The notes: generated by a model from the sequence alone, not told the origin. 41,367 nucleotides of DNA from Piscibacillus salipiscarius JCM 13188 (GCF_001311865.1 NZ_BBCD01000026.1:1-41367); one strand, 5' to 3'. Positions 1 through 8,680 are shown, counted from the first letter of the stretch. Numbers and translations: made by a program.

Positions 1-93
1 AACCAAATCGCGCAATTATTATATTTTTAAAGTATACACAAATCGAGATCAAGTATGCCATAATAAAAGAAAAAAGTAGCAGGTGAATACGAT

Positions 94-1046
94 ATGGACC
101 AAACATTTAAAGTAGGAATCATTGGATTAGGCGTCGTTGGAGAACGGATCCTTAAACAGTTTATAGTACATCCCCCGTTTTGAAGTTGTCGCTTACTGCG
201 AACCAAACTCGGATCGTTTAAAACAAATTCAGGAGAAATATGGAGAAAGAGAAGTTTATCAATCGCACAGTGACCTTCTAAAAAATGATCAAATCGATTT
301 AATTTATTTAGCTGTACCGCCAAAACTTCACCATCCAATTGCTTTAAATATTATTTCGTATGGTAAGCATATCTTGTGTGAAAAGCCACTCGCGAATAGC
401 ACGGAAGAAGCTTATGAAATGTATGAAGCAGCAGAAAATAAAGGCGTTATTAATGCTATGAACTTTCCTCTTCCGTATCAGGATGAGTTTTCAATGATGA
501 AAAGCATGGTTGAAAGACAAGTCTTAGGTGAAATTAAACGAGTTGAATTTCATATGTACTTTCCAGAATGGCCTAGAGCTTGGCAACAAAACAGCTGGAT
601 TGGTACAAGAGAGCAAGGCGGATTTATAAGAGAAATTGGACCTCATTATTTACATCTCACATCAAGATTAGTGGGATTGCCTGAACTTGAGCACTCATTT
701 GTAGACTACCCACATGATTCGTTAAAATCAGAAAATGGTTTTGTAGTAAAATTAAATATAAATGACGTACCTGTTCTATTTAATGGACTTAGCAATATTG
801 GTCAAAAAGAACACATGTCATATAAAATATTTGGTTCTAAAGCCGTTTTGGAACTGAGAAATTGGCGTGAATTGATTTTACGTACAAAAGATCATGATAA
901 AGAGAAAGTAAAAAAAAGAAGCCAATCAACAACTTTCACTATTAGATGAACTAGCAAATGCATTAGATGGTAAAGAATATCAATTAATTTCTTTTGAAGA
1001 AGGTTATCAAGTACAAAAAGTTTTGGAAGAAATTTTACATGGTTAA
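94..1046 (+). CDS. Gfo/Idh/MocA-family NAD(P)-dependent oxidoreductase (two frameshifts)
   Basis: The N-terminus has a Rossmann dinucleotide loop (GIIGLGVVG), and the middle has the family's CEKPLA motif, whose Lys is the usual catalytic residue. Length is about 315 aa after repair, close to the family norm. Such enzymes oxidise or reduce sugars, inositols or related cyclic polyols; the substrate cannot be told here. The ATG at 94 follows AGCAGGTGA at 78-86. The frame is lost near 170-185 (a C/T run, reading into TGA) and again in an A8 run near 909-916. After both corrections the reading stays open to TAA at 1044-1046 and a terminator follows. I infer sequencing indels, because codon use and motifs continue cleanly across both breaks. 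Nothing gene-like is seen in bases 1-93. Confidence 0.85.
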
Positions 1047-1051
1047 TACCA

Positions 1052-1079
1052 ATGCTCCCTTTTATTGGGAGCATATTTT
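1052..1079 (+). terminator. Intrinsic terminator after the oxidoreductase gene
   Basis: A perfect 8-bp stem, ATGCTCCC with GGGAGCAT, encloses a 7-nt loop. ATTTT follows directly. It starts 5 nt after the stop codon. Confidence 0.85.
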
Positions 1080-1125
1080 GCCTCCGATTTAAACTAAAAT
1101 TGATAAAATAAAAAGGAGGTTAAAC

Positions 1126-1936
1126 ATGAAACATCACATAAAATGGTTTTTGTTTTAATACTATTTGCTGGGATATTAACTGGCTGTAATAACAACGATC
1201 AAAGTGTAGATCCAAACAATAATAATGACAATCTTGAACAAGTGGGTTTTGGCCCTGGTAATAATAATCAAGGTGATCAAAATCAATATGGAACACAGGG
1301 AAGAGATCGTAATGATTTTCCGTTTTTGATGGTAATAATGACGGTAATGTAAATTTCCCTTATGAGTCTGATCGTGGTTTTAATTTTAATCATCGTAATA
1401 ATGAAACTGAAAATGATAATCGTGGTCAAACAACTGAAGATCGACAACAACAAGGCCAGCAGAATCAACAGGGACAGCAAGCACAACAAGGCCAGCAAAA
1501 TCAAAATGGGCAAAATGCGCAAAATAACCAGGGTCAACAGCCTACCGATGTAAGACAAATTGTACAGCAAGTCGTTGATTTGACGAACAAAGAACGAGAA
1601 AAGCAGGGTCTAGATCCTCTAGAAATTGCTGGAAAAGTTAATGAAGCGGCACAAGCAAAATCTGTTGACATGGCTGATAATGGTTATTTCAGTCACACGT
1701 CGCCAACGTATGGTTCACCATTTGATATGTTAGAACAATTTGGTGTTAATTATACAGCTGCTGGTGAGAATATTGCAGCAGGGCAGAAATCTGCTGAAGA
1801 AGTTGTGAAACAGTGGATGAATAGTGAAGGACACCGTAAAAATATTTTAAATGATTCGTTCACGCACATTGGTATTGGGTATGAACCAAGTGGTAATATG
1901 TCGCCATACTGGACGCAATTATTTATTGCAAAATAA
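1126..1936 (+). CDS. ykwD: YkwD-like CAP/SCP-domain lipoprotein (two frameshifts)
   Basis: A short signal peptide ends in a lipobox (GILTGC), so the mature protein should be a membrane-anchored lipoprotein. An Asn/Gln/Gly-rich linker follows (about 1185-1545), and then a C-terminal CAP domain (about 1565-1936). The domain shows FSHTSP, AGENIA and WMNSEGHRKNIL, the conserved His/Glu positions of bacterial CAP proteins such as B. subtilis YkwD. Function is unknown in most bacteria; cell-wall or extracellular roles are proposed. The start at 1126 has AAAAGGAGG 8 nt upstream. Frameshifts lie in the A run near 1140 and in the T run near 1322. The biased linker is the least certain part of the reading. 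Confidence 0.85.
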
Positions 1937-1943
1937 AATGAAG

Positions 1944-2265
1944 CGAGGCTGGGACAAAATATGTATTAATCTAGAAGAAGACGAATATTAGAGGAGAGAT
2001 CAATCCCTAATATTCGTCTTCATTTTTAGCTGCGTCAAAATGCTTCGCTTTCCGCAGGCACGGCGCGGGCTTCCCCAAACTCACTCCCGTTCGTTTTGCG
2101 TGATTTTCAGCTCGTGCTGTTCTGCGACGATCTGGACGATCTAGTGTCGGCGTTGGCCACAGGACGTGGCCGACCTTAGCCGACCAGGAGTCTTGCATTT
2201 TGACTACGCTAATTACACTCAATATTCGTTTATTGAAAAGCTATTTTTCTTTTGTCCCACCCTCG
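1944..2265. repeat. GC-rich intergenic repeat bounded by 16-bp inverted repeats
   Basis: The outer arms are CGAGGCTGGGACAAAA (1944-1959) and TTTTGTCCCACCCTCG (2250-2265), with 15 of 16 positions complementary. Inside is a perfect 14-bp inverted repeat, AAGACGAATATTAG (1978-1991) with CTAATATTCGTCTT (2007-2020). A third near-perfect pair is at 2027-2043 and 2195-2211. The core (about 2040-2190) is much richer in G+C than the flanking genes, and I see no credible gene in it. From memory, GC-rich repeats of this look recur between genes in Oceanobacillus, Virgibacillus and relatives. It fills the gap between two convergent genes, starting 8 nt after one stop and ending 8 nt before the other. Confidence 0.75.
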
Positions 2266-2272
2266 TTTTGTT

Positions 2273-2676
2273 TTAATCTAAAAAAAATTTCTCTTTGTAT
2301 TCTGGCCTTGGCATCATACAATGATCCTGTTTTCCAAACCATTTATACCGATTTCGAGCAATCCAATTATAAACAGGGTCTCTTAAGAAGTTAGGCAGGA
2401 TTATTAAAGTATATAAAAGCCTCCATAAGCCACCTAAATCCTTAAACACTTTTAAGGCTGCAGAGGATTTGGTATAAGCTTTATTACCTTTAATGTAAAC
2501 AAAGGTATCTAAGTCGTTTTTAGTTTATACCGCTCTAGGATGTCTCTTCCCGCATCACTTTGTAACGAAGCAAATTGAAATCGATTATGACGATCTCGTT
2601 TTAAAATGATTTGAACAAGACCATTACATAAATTACAAACACCATCGAATAAAATAGTGCCTTGTTCATTTACCAT
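2273..2676 (-). CDS. DCC-family (DUF393) thiol-disulfide oxidoreductase-like protein (one frameshift)
   Basis: The N-terminus carries the family hallmark DGVCNLCN (D-x-x-C-x-x-C), followed by FASLQSDAG. After correcting a one-base loss in the AAAAAC run near 2516-2522, the reading continues through DTFVYIKG, SSAALKV, LRDPVYNWIARNRYKWFG and CMMP, all typical of the family. The total is about 133 aa, the normal length. The CxxC suggests redox or metal chemistry, but the family's role is not established. The ATG at 2676 has AAAGGAAG about 8 nt upstream. That ribosome site lies inside the end of the preceding membrane-protein gene, so the two are probably translated together. Confidence 0.85.
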
Positions 2677-2693
2677 AATGGTTCTTCCTTTTG

Positions 2694-2966
2694 TTAACTT
2701 AACAAACAATGGTAATGCTAAGATAAATCCTACAATTAACATAAAGAAAATACCGTACATAAATGGAAATGCTATATTAAATAAATCTTTTATAATTAAT
2801 AACAAAGGAATAATAAGCACGATTAATGTACTTTTTTCCTCATATCGGCTGAATTATAAGAAGTTTGATGACAGTTAGGACATTCCACTCCTGTTCTAGA
2901 TTTCCATGAAATGGGTAATAGTCGTTTATATGATAATTTTTCACCACAGTAAGGGCAATTGGCCAT
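2694..2966 (-). CDS. CXXC-20-CXXC-type zinc-ribbon membrane protein (frameshifted)
   Basis: The N-terminus has CPYC and, 21 residues later, CPNC, the spacing of the small Bacillus family named for its two CxxC pairs. Two hydrophobic segments follow (about 2740-2825), giving a likely short zinc-ribbon protein with two membrane helices, about 95 aa. The start at 2966 has AGAGGAG upstream. In the raw sequence the ribbon part ends at a TAA about 2826 because an A6 run is one base short. The membrane part then reads straight into the DCC gene. A second shift just before 2700 would restore a stop at about 2694. A natural fusion to DCC is possible but less likely. The function is unknown. Confidence 0.6.
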
Positions 2967-3044
2967 ATTCCCACTCCTCTCTAGATATATGGTATCATAC
3001 ATTTGAGTGAATATTTAGACGTGAGACTTGAAAGAGGTGTTTGG

Positions 3045-3747
3045 ATGTCAGACACAAAAATTTTAGTTATAGAAGATGAAGAAAAAATTGCACGGGTTCT
3101 AGAGTTAGAATTAACTTATGAAGGGTATAGTGTTACTAAAGCACATTCTGGCTATGATGCTTTAGAATTATATCGTTCACAAAGTTGGGATTTAATTTTA
3201 TTAGATATTATGCTTCCAGAAATGAGCGGGGTTGAACTTCTCAGACGCATTCGGAAAAATGATCACCAAACCCCTGTTCTTATGCTGACAGCAAAAGGGT
3301 CGACGGAAGATAAAGTAACAGGTTTAGATTTAGGAGCTAACGACTATATAACTAAACCATTTGAAATTGAAGAGTTATTAGCACGCATTAGGGCGGCTTT
3401 AAGACAGGTACAAACAAATTACGAAGTTGAAGATGACGAGTGGCTTAGTTTTGATGATTTAAGATTGAATGAAGTAACAAGAGAGGTCTATCGTGGAGAA
3501 AGGTTTATTGAACTTACGCCAAGAGAATTTGATCTCTTAGTATATTTTCTTAACCATAAACGCCAAGTACTCACTCGTGATCAAATATTAGATGCTGTCT
3601 GGGGTTTCGATTATATAGGTGATACTAATGTGGTAGATGTTTACGTTAGGTACTTACGAAAAAAAAATCGACTCCGATCAAGACCCAGATATCATTCATA
3701 CGGTTCGCGGCGTCGGTTATGTTATGAAGGATGCTTATGAAAACTAA
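3045..3747 (+). CDS. OmpR/PhoB-family response regulator, YkoG-like (one frameshift)
   Basis: This is a two-component regulator. The receiver domain (about 1-120) has the acidic pocket EDEE at 10-13, phosphoacceptor Asp54 in LLDIMLP and the conserved TKPF Lys. A C-terminal winged helix (about 140-230) includes LTPREFDLL and VDVYVRYLRKK. The ATG at 3045 is preferred because AGAGGTG lies 7 nt upstream; an in-frame TTG at 3003 is weaker. One extra A in the run near 3659-3666 breaks the frame; after correction it ends IHTVRGVGYVMK, the classic family C-terminus, with TAA at 3745-3747. It overlaps the kinase start by 11 nt. Order and neighbours match B. subtilis ykoG-ykoH-ykoI. Confidence 0.9.
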
Positions 3748-5090
3748 AAAATAAAATCTTTTTATTCGACATTTGTATTTGTCATTCTAATCGTAGTATT
3801 GTCAGTTACCATTTATTATACATTCGTTAATATCACGTATGATCGAGAGTTAGAACGTGTGGAATCCAATGCTAAAAGTATTCATTCAGGCATAAGAGAA
3901 GAGACTGATGAATACTCAGCGATTGATTTAATGAGTTTTTATGTTCCCAATGATGGAATGTTAAGGGTTGTTAATCAAGATGGACAGTTTATGACATCAT
4001 CGATCATTTCAGGAGACGTCCCAAACAGTCTTAGGAAATTTAATGTTGGTTTTGAACGAGGTAGACAGTCTTCCATTTTAACTCATTCAGGTATTTCCTA
4101 TGGGTTTGTTCAATTCCCAATGATTTGGACGAATGGTGAAGTGGTTTATTTACAAGTATTTGAAAGCTTAAAGACAGTTGATGATAATTTAGATATTTTA
4201 AGGCTTGTATTAATGTTAGTGACAGCGATTGCGTTAATACCGGTTTTATCTCAGGGAAATTGCTTTCAGACTTAATAATTAGACCCATTCAATCCTTGAT
4301 TCAAACAATGAATGACATTAAAAGAAGCCAAACATTTAAACATATTCCATTAAATAAACAATCAAATGATGAACTGTTTACAATGGGGCAAACTTTTAAT
4401 GAATTAATGGACTTATTAAAAGAAAACTATGAGAAACAAGAAGCTTTTGTCTCGAATGCATCTCATGAACTTAGGACGCCATTAACAGTAATTGAAAGTT
4501 ATGCAAGTTTAGTAAAAAGAAGAGGGCTTGAGAGACCCGAAGTGGTTAAAGAGTCTATAGATGCGATTCATACAGAAGCTGTAAGAATGAAGGATTTAAC
4601 TGAACAATTATTACTTTTAGCTAGACGTGACCAGGATTGGAAATTAGAGCTTTCTAACATTCAGCTTGGGCAACTGTTGGAAAATATAGCTAAAAATATG
4701 GAGAGAGCATACAACAGCAAGGTGGACGTTGATTATCCTCATTCAGTTACACTTTATACGGATGAGCAAAAATTGAAGCAGCTGATCTATATATTTGTTG
4801 ATAATGCTTGTAAATATAGTGATGTGCCAGTGTTAATTAAACTAAGTGAAGGACCAACGATCGAAATCATTGACCAGGGCATTGGTATTCCGAAAGATTC
4901 AATCGATCAAGTGTTTGATCGATTTTACAGAGTAGATGAGGCGCGAAACCGTGATCAAGGTGGCACAGGTTTAGGTCTTGCTTTAGCTAAAGAATTAGCA
5001 GAGTCGTTAAGTATCAAAATTGATCTAGATAGTGAGGAAAATAAGGGAACTAGAGTGATTCTAAGGCTAAACTCATTGAGTTCTCATTAA
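3737..5090 (+). CDS. Membrane sensor histidine kinase, YkoH-like (two frameshifts)
   Basis: The architecture is an N-terminal helix, an extracytoplasmic sensor of about 125 aa, a second helix, a HAMP linker (IIRPIQSLI), HisKA with SNASHELRTPLTV (the phosphorylated His), and an HATPase domain. The ATPase shows N-box VDNACKYS, DQGIGIP and GGTGLGLALAKEL. The start ATG at 3737 overlaps the response-regulator end, so translational coupling is likely. Frameshifts lie in an A6 run near 3745-3752 and near 4250, inside the second helix. The paired regulator should be its phosphorylation target. The ligand is unknown, but PepSY proteins encoded next door are likely partners or targets. Confidence 0.9.
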
Positions 5091-5149
5091 ATTTTAATGT
5101 TATATGTGTATCATAACTATATATTAAAGAAGTTTAAGGATGGATTAAC

Positions 5150-5986
5150 ATGATAGAACGAATCATCTGGATGTTAGGAGGCGCGATCATCACTGTTGTG
5201 GTATTTGTTTTAGCGCAACAATTCTTATTTGGGACGACATCCGCGGAACAAATATCACAAGAAGAAGCAGAGCAAATCGTATTAAATGCTTATTCAGGTG
5301 AAATACAGGAAGTTAATGAGGATTCGAGTCATTACTCTGTGAAGGTTGGTTTGCCGTCAGGTTCATATATAGTTTATGTCGATAAACAAAGTGGAGAACT
5401 AGATGATTTAAAATTTGAATCCAAATCTGAATCAAACGAAGAAACAACAACACAAAACACGGACAACAAAGATGAGCAAGGTGTAAGTGAGCAGGGGAAA
5501 AACACTGATAATCCTGAGGAAGATTCAGATCAAGCCGAAGATCCTAAGAAATCAGATGAACCCGTCAAGAGCTATCTAACAAAAGATGAGATTTTAAATC
5601 AAGTACAAGGTAATTATTCTGGCGAAGTACTTTCTGTTGAGTTTTTAGATGACAAAGACCCTTTTTACACTGTAGAACTCGAGGCAGACAATGAATTTAT
5701 AAATCTGAAGATTGATGCTGAAAATGGTCAAGTAATTGATGAACAACTTGAGTTAAAAAAACAGACTCCCATTACAGAAGACGATGCGGTCAATATCGCC
5801 ATGAATAAGCAAAAAGGTAACATCGATGATATTGAATATACAGAGATTAATGGAAACTTATATTATCTAATTGAAATTGAAACTGAAGACGAACAAGATG
5901 TAACCGTTAGAATTAATGCCTTAAATGGAGATACCCTTGTTATTTGGGAAGAGCAAAAGAATAAAAAAAAAAGAGAAGGAAGATGA
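5150..5986 (+). CDS. Membrane-anchored protein with three PepSY domains, YkoI-like
   Basis: An N-terminal helix (about residues 5-25) anchors a very acidic extracytoplasmic protein. Three PepSY-like repeats are visible at about 35-85, 144-195 and 210-265, each with the pattern of a helix ending in A/I followed by strands ending in DA.NG or DKQSGE. A Glu/Asp/Ser-rich linker (about 90-140) separates the first two. PepSY domains are found on protease inhibitors and on proteins beside two-component systems; the molecular role here is not known. It starts 59 nt after the kinase and is probably in the same operon. The last codons follow an A10 run, so the C-terminus is uncertain: one base less would end it at TAA 5994-5996 with an acidic tail. 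Confidence 0.8.
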   Translation: MIERIIWMLGGAIITVVVFVLAQQFLFGTTSAEQISQEEAEQIVLNAYSGEIQEVNEDSSHYSVKVGLPSGSYIVYVDKQSGELDDLKFESKSESNEETTTQNTDNKDEQGVSEQGKNTDNPEEDSDQAEDPKKSDEPVKSYLTKDEILNQVQGNYSGEVLSVEFLDDKDPFYTVELEADNEFINLKIDAENGQVIDEQLELKKQTPITEDDAVNIAMNKQKGNIDDIEYTEINGNLYYLIEIETEDEQDVTVRINALNGDTLVIWEEQKNKKKREGR

Positions 5987-6040
5987 AGGAGATTAAACAG
6001 TGATCGATTGGTGGTCGACCCCCAAAAGTTAGAGTTTTAA

Positions 6041-6906
6041 TTATACAGCTGTTTGGCTGGTTTGAGTTCGGTATTTAACTGGACTTAAACCAGCCAATTT
6101 TAATTTAATTCGTTCGTTATTGTAATAATAAATGAATTCATCAATTTTTTTTTTGTTTAGTTCATCATAAGACATTAATGCCTCGCCGTAATACATTTCT
6201 TGTTTCATAATTCCAAAGAAATTCTCCATTGTGGCATTATCTGCACATGTCGCTTTTCTAGACATACTTTGAAAAATCCTGTTTGTCTTCAATGTATTGA
6301 TCCATTTTCTATGTTGGTAATGCCATCCTTGATCTGAATGGATGGTCGTTCGATACGTTGCTTTATTATTGATAATATCTATTGTTTGATTAAGTGGTTG
6401 AAGCACAAAATCTAATGTTGGTTTCCTAGACATACCGTAAGAAATGATTTCGCCATTATATAAATCTAAAATTGGACTCAAATAAAGTTTCTCATTTCTA
6501 GCACATTTAAATTCAGTAACGTCTGTAACTAGTTTTTGTAGAGGTATAGACGTATTAATCTACGATTTAAACGATTTTTCGCTACCTTACCGACGGTTCC
6601 TTTATAAGACTTGTAACGAGATTTACGTGTGAACTTTTCACACTTTAAACCGAGCTCTCTCATGAGGCGTTGTACTTTCTTATGATTTATTTGATAGCCT
6701 TTCGCTCTTAATTCTAAATGAATACGACGATAACCATATCTCTTTCCATGTTTTTGAAACAATTCACTAATGATTTCCTTCAGTTCTTTATCAGGATCTT
6801 CTTTCTTCAATTGACAAATGTGATAATGATAAGTTGCTTCTGGTATGCCTATTACTGCTAACACGTCTTTTAATTTGAACCCTTCTTCTTTGAGTTCGAA
6901 TGCCAA
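6041..6906 (-). CDS. IS3-family transposase OrfB, DDE integrase core (one frameshift)
   Basis: The N-terminal part has an HTH_21-like region (HGKRYGYRRIHLELRAKGY, VQRLMRELGL). The catalytic rve core shows the three acidic residues: Asp in LVTDVTEF, Asp in IHSDQGWHY and Glu in NATMENFFGIMKQE. The end, RIKLKLAGLSPVKYRTQ, is typical. The reading is split near 6540-6570, where one base is out of phase; both halves fit one protein of about 285 aa. OrfB probably begins upstream of 6906 in the frame reading RKAQTVLAFEL and would normally be made as a -1 frameshift fusion with OrfA. Confidence 0.88.
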
Positions 6907-7433
6907 GACTGTTTGTGCTTTTCGAGGTAGGCATTCGGGTTCTCCTGAAAAGCTTTTAACTTTTTTAAGTATGCATTTTCTAAACGAAGAAGTTCATTTT
7001 CATGTTCTAATTGTTCCTCGCGAGACATTGCCTTTTCTTGTTTGGACTGTTTCGATTTACTTTTCTCAGACATAGGAGCCCGTCCTTTCGGTTTTCTTTG
7101 AGCCCTTCTATCCCTTCGTTAAGAAACGACCTCTTCCAGTTCGCAATTAGAGAAGGATTATTCAGCTTAAATTCTATTGCAGTATCTTTATAAGAAGCGC
7201 CCGTTTGTCTTTTAAAGTTTAATACATCCAGCTTGAATTGAACAGAGTAAACCGTTTTAGAGCGCTTTCTACGTAAACCACCTTCACCAAATGACTTATA
7301 AGATTTTACCCACATTCTAATTTGTTCCTTATCCGAAATGTCGTATTTTTTTAGCTAACAAACCACAACCCAACGGACCTTCTAGATATTCTTTCACGAT
7401 TTTTAACTTGAATTCGAAATTATATTTTGCCAT
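6870..7433 (-). CDS. IS3-family transposase OrfA, HTH protein (frameshifts)
   Basis: OrfA carries two helix-turn-helix modules (LLAKKYDISDKEQIRMWVKSY and YKDTAIEFKLNNPSLIANW regions). A basic/leucine-zipper stretch with a heptad pattern (LEHENELLRLENAYLKKL) follows. This is the usual IS150-group layout of about 170-185 aa. The start ATG at 7433 lies about 60 bp inside the right end. The frame is lost in an A7 run near 7353 and again near 7083-7090. It overlaps OrfB's frame, as expected for translational frameshifting. If the raw sequence were right the element would be dead, but the same type of error affects nearly all long genes here. Confidence 0.8.
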
Positions 7434-7493
7434 ACAAAACACCCCAAAAGAGATTTTTTACTCTAACTTTTGGGGTGCAGTACCATTCGGTCA

Positions 7494-7720
7494 CTGTTTT
7501 TTATGTTGACTTAAGAGATTTTTATAAAACGACTGTTTTGTTAAACACCCATAGGATTTAAACTAACACCCAAAGAATTACGGATTCTATATAATTTAAC
7601 ACATAAATTCCTCTTACAATTCACTAGGAGGTATTTATTCTTTTTAAGAACCTGCACATAGCAGGTTAAACAAACCAAAGGGATACAAATTTTTGTTTTA
7701 CACATCCAAAATTCAATAAA
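7494..7720. other. Intergenic stretch right of the insertion sequence; no gene seen
   Basis: The stretch is AT-rich. It holds an AGGAGG at 7626-7631 that is not followed by a usable start codon, and a perfect 7-bp hairpin, AACCTGC-ACATA-GCAGGTT, at 7649-7667 with no T run on either side. It may be the remnant of a gene start or the leader of the next gene. Confidence 0.4.
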
Positions 7721-7776
7721 TTCTAATCGTTTTCTAATTTTCTCTTCTAAGTTTTCTCAGAATTTAAAGATATAGT
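7721..7776 (+). promoter_or_regulatory. Likely activator-dependent promoter of the second PepSY gene
   Basis: TTCTAA occurs at 7721, 7732 and 7745, with a variant TTCTCA at 7754. TTTTCT occurs at 7730, 7738 and 7752. A TATAGT that could serve as a -10 box lies at 7771-7776. No good -35 box stands 17 bp upstream, and the repeats occupy that place. OmpR-family regulators bind direct repeats in this position, so the regulator at 3045-3747 is a candidate. This is inference from layout. Confidence 0.4.
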
Positions 7777-7808
7777 GGAAATAGATCAACATTAGGAGGG
7801 ATTCTCTG

Positions 7809-8417
7809 ATGAAACGAAAAATGATTGCTGGAGCATTAGCTAGCACAATTGCCGTTGGTGGAACTGTTGGTGCAGTGACATATAGTGATTCAATTTCAAA
7901 AACTTCGAATCAAAAATTGGATGTGAAGGGAAAAATGGAATCTCAAGCTACAGTAAATGCAAATAAATTAATTGGTGTTGAAGAGTTAGAAGATATTGTA
8001 CTTAATAAGGTAGATGGTTCGATTGAAGATGTTGAACTTGATACTAGAAGTGACAATAAGGCTTACTATGAGGTTGAGGTTTTAAAAGATGAACAAGAAT
8101 ACGAACTCATTATTGATGGTTATACTGGAAAAGTCTTAAAAGTTGAAGGTGTGAACCACACGTCAAAGAGTAATGGTGAGGAACAGGTAGAAGTAAAAGA
8201 CGATGAGAATAAAAGTCAGAAAAATACTGAACCAATAGGTAAAGAAAAAGCTATTAGACTAGCATTAGAAGTAACATCTGGAAAAGTGTCAGACATTGAA
8301 TTAGAAGAAGATGATGGTCAGTATGTGTATGAAGTAGAAGTGAAGGGTGAGAAAGAGTCAGGAGTTAAGATTGACGCATATACAGGTGCAATTATAGATA
8401 TTGAATTAGATGATTAA
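7809..8417 (+). CDS. Secreted protein with two PepSY domains, YkoI-like
   Basis: This 202-aa frame is unbroken. A signal peptide or anchor occupies about residues 1-25 (MKRK, then a hydrophobic run ending near AVTYS). Two PepSY repeats follow, at about 54-112 and 142-200, each ending in a DGYTGKVL or DAYTGAII motif. An acidic, Lys/Glu-rich linker separates them. AGGAGGG lies 9 nt before the ATG. It has its own promoter region and terminator. It is a paralogue in kind of the three-PepSY protein on the other side of the insertion sequence. It may act as a sensor partner or output of the YkoGH-like pair, or as a protease inhibitor; neither is shown. Confidence 0.85.
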   Translation: MKRKMIAGALASTIAVGGTVGAVTYSDSISKTSNQKLDVKGKMESQATVNANKLIGVEELEDIVLNKVDGSIEDVELDTRSDNKAYYEVEVLKDEQEYELIIDGYTGKVLKVEGVNHTSKSNGEEQVEVKDDENKSQKNTEPIGKEKAIRLALEVTSGKVSDIELEEDDGQYVYEVEVKGEKESGVKIDAYTGAIIDIELDD

Positions 8418-8422
8418 TTTAA

Positions 8423-8473
8423 CACGCTTTTGCGTGATAATATAGATGGAGTGGTAAGGGTGCTTACCACTCC
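8423..8473. terminator. Double hairpin terminator, usable from both sides
   Basis: A small hairpin, CACGC-TTTT-GCGTG (8423-8436), is followed by a perfect 11-bp stem, GGAGTGGTAAG-GGTG-CTTACCACTCC (8448-8473). A T6 stretch lies downstream at 8485-8490. The right arm touches the stop codon of the converging small gene. Confidence 0.75.
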
Positions 8474-8616
8474 TATTTAAATAGTTTTTTAAGTACTTTT
8501 CCTGTTGCTTTTCCAGCCGCACGTCTTCCAATTCGTTTTCCGGCATGTCCTTTTCTTACCGAATCAATATCATTCCAAATTCTTAAAAATTTATAGATTC
8601 TCGATTTCATACCCAT
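8473..8616 (-). CDS. Small basic protein of 47 aa, function unknown
   Basis: The frame begins with an ATG at 8616 after GGGAGGC and encodes 47 residues, with a second possible ATG two codons later. The C-terminal half is strongly basic (GKRIGRRAAGKATGKVLKKLF) and looks amphipathic. I recall similar short Lys/Arg-rich C-termini in uncharacterised Bacillaceae proteins, but cannot name a family. Possible roles are membrane-surface or nucleic-acid binding; neither is supported further. It stands alone, convergent with the PepSY gene and divergent from the peroxidase operon. Confidence 0.65.
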   Translation of the reverse strand: MGMKSRIYKFLRIWNDIDSVRKGHAGKRIGRRAAGKATGKVLKKLFK

Positions 8617-8668
8617 AATTTTGCCTCCCTTAATATAGAGGTTTTTATGTAATTATAGCATGTCAAAG

Positions 8669-8680
8669 TATAATATTATA
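8669..8680. promoter_or_regulatory. Perfect palindrome over a likely -10 box before the peroxidase operon
   Basis: TATAATATTATA is a 12-bp perfect palindrome that contains a consensus -10 hexamer (TATAAT, 8669-8674), 56 nt before the first start codon. It is one central base short of the PerR operator core (TATAAT-N-ATTATA). Given the indel rate in this sequence the missing base may be an error. PerR control would fit a peroxidase, but AT-rich palindromes arise easily by chance. Confidence 0.35.

Larger units (their letters stand above)
6001..7493. mobile_element. IS3-family (IS150-like) insertion sequence
   Basis: Imperfect terminal inverted repeats of about 34 bp lie at 6001-6034 and 7461-7493. 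They share an inner CCCCAAAAGTTAGAG block, as in IS150-group ends, and TG/CA tips. The element encodes OrfA and OrfB on the minus strand. Bases just outside (AAACAG on the left, CTGTTT on the right) extend the inversion rather than forming a direct repeat, so I see no target duplication and the exact ends are uncertain by several bases. It sits between two PepSY genes, directly after the stop of the first. It breaks no recognisable gene. Confidence 0.88.

Noticed and set aside
1283..1570. Leucine/isoleucine-rich minus-strand frame
   Set aside because: It is the shadow of the Asn/Gln-rich linker of the YkwD-like gene; the bias comes from AAT/CAA codons read backwards.
2007..2222. Minus-strand open frame inside the GC-rich element
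   Set aside because: The frame follows the inverted-repeat structure of a noncoding repeat and has no coding features.
2273..2966. True natural fusion of a membrane protein to the DCC domain
   Set aside because: A ribosome site and ATG precede the DCC part, both families normally occur alone, and the region already contains A-run errors.
6870..6906. Programmed -1 frameshift as the cause of all OrfA/OrfB breaks
   Set aside because: Only the OrfA-OrfB overlap fits programmed shifting. The other breaks in the element match the homopolymer errors seen everywhere else.
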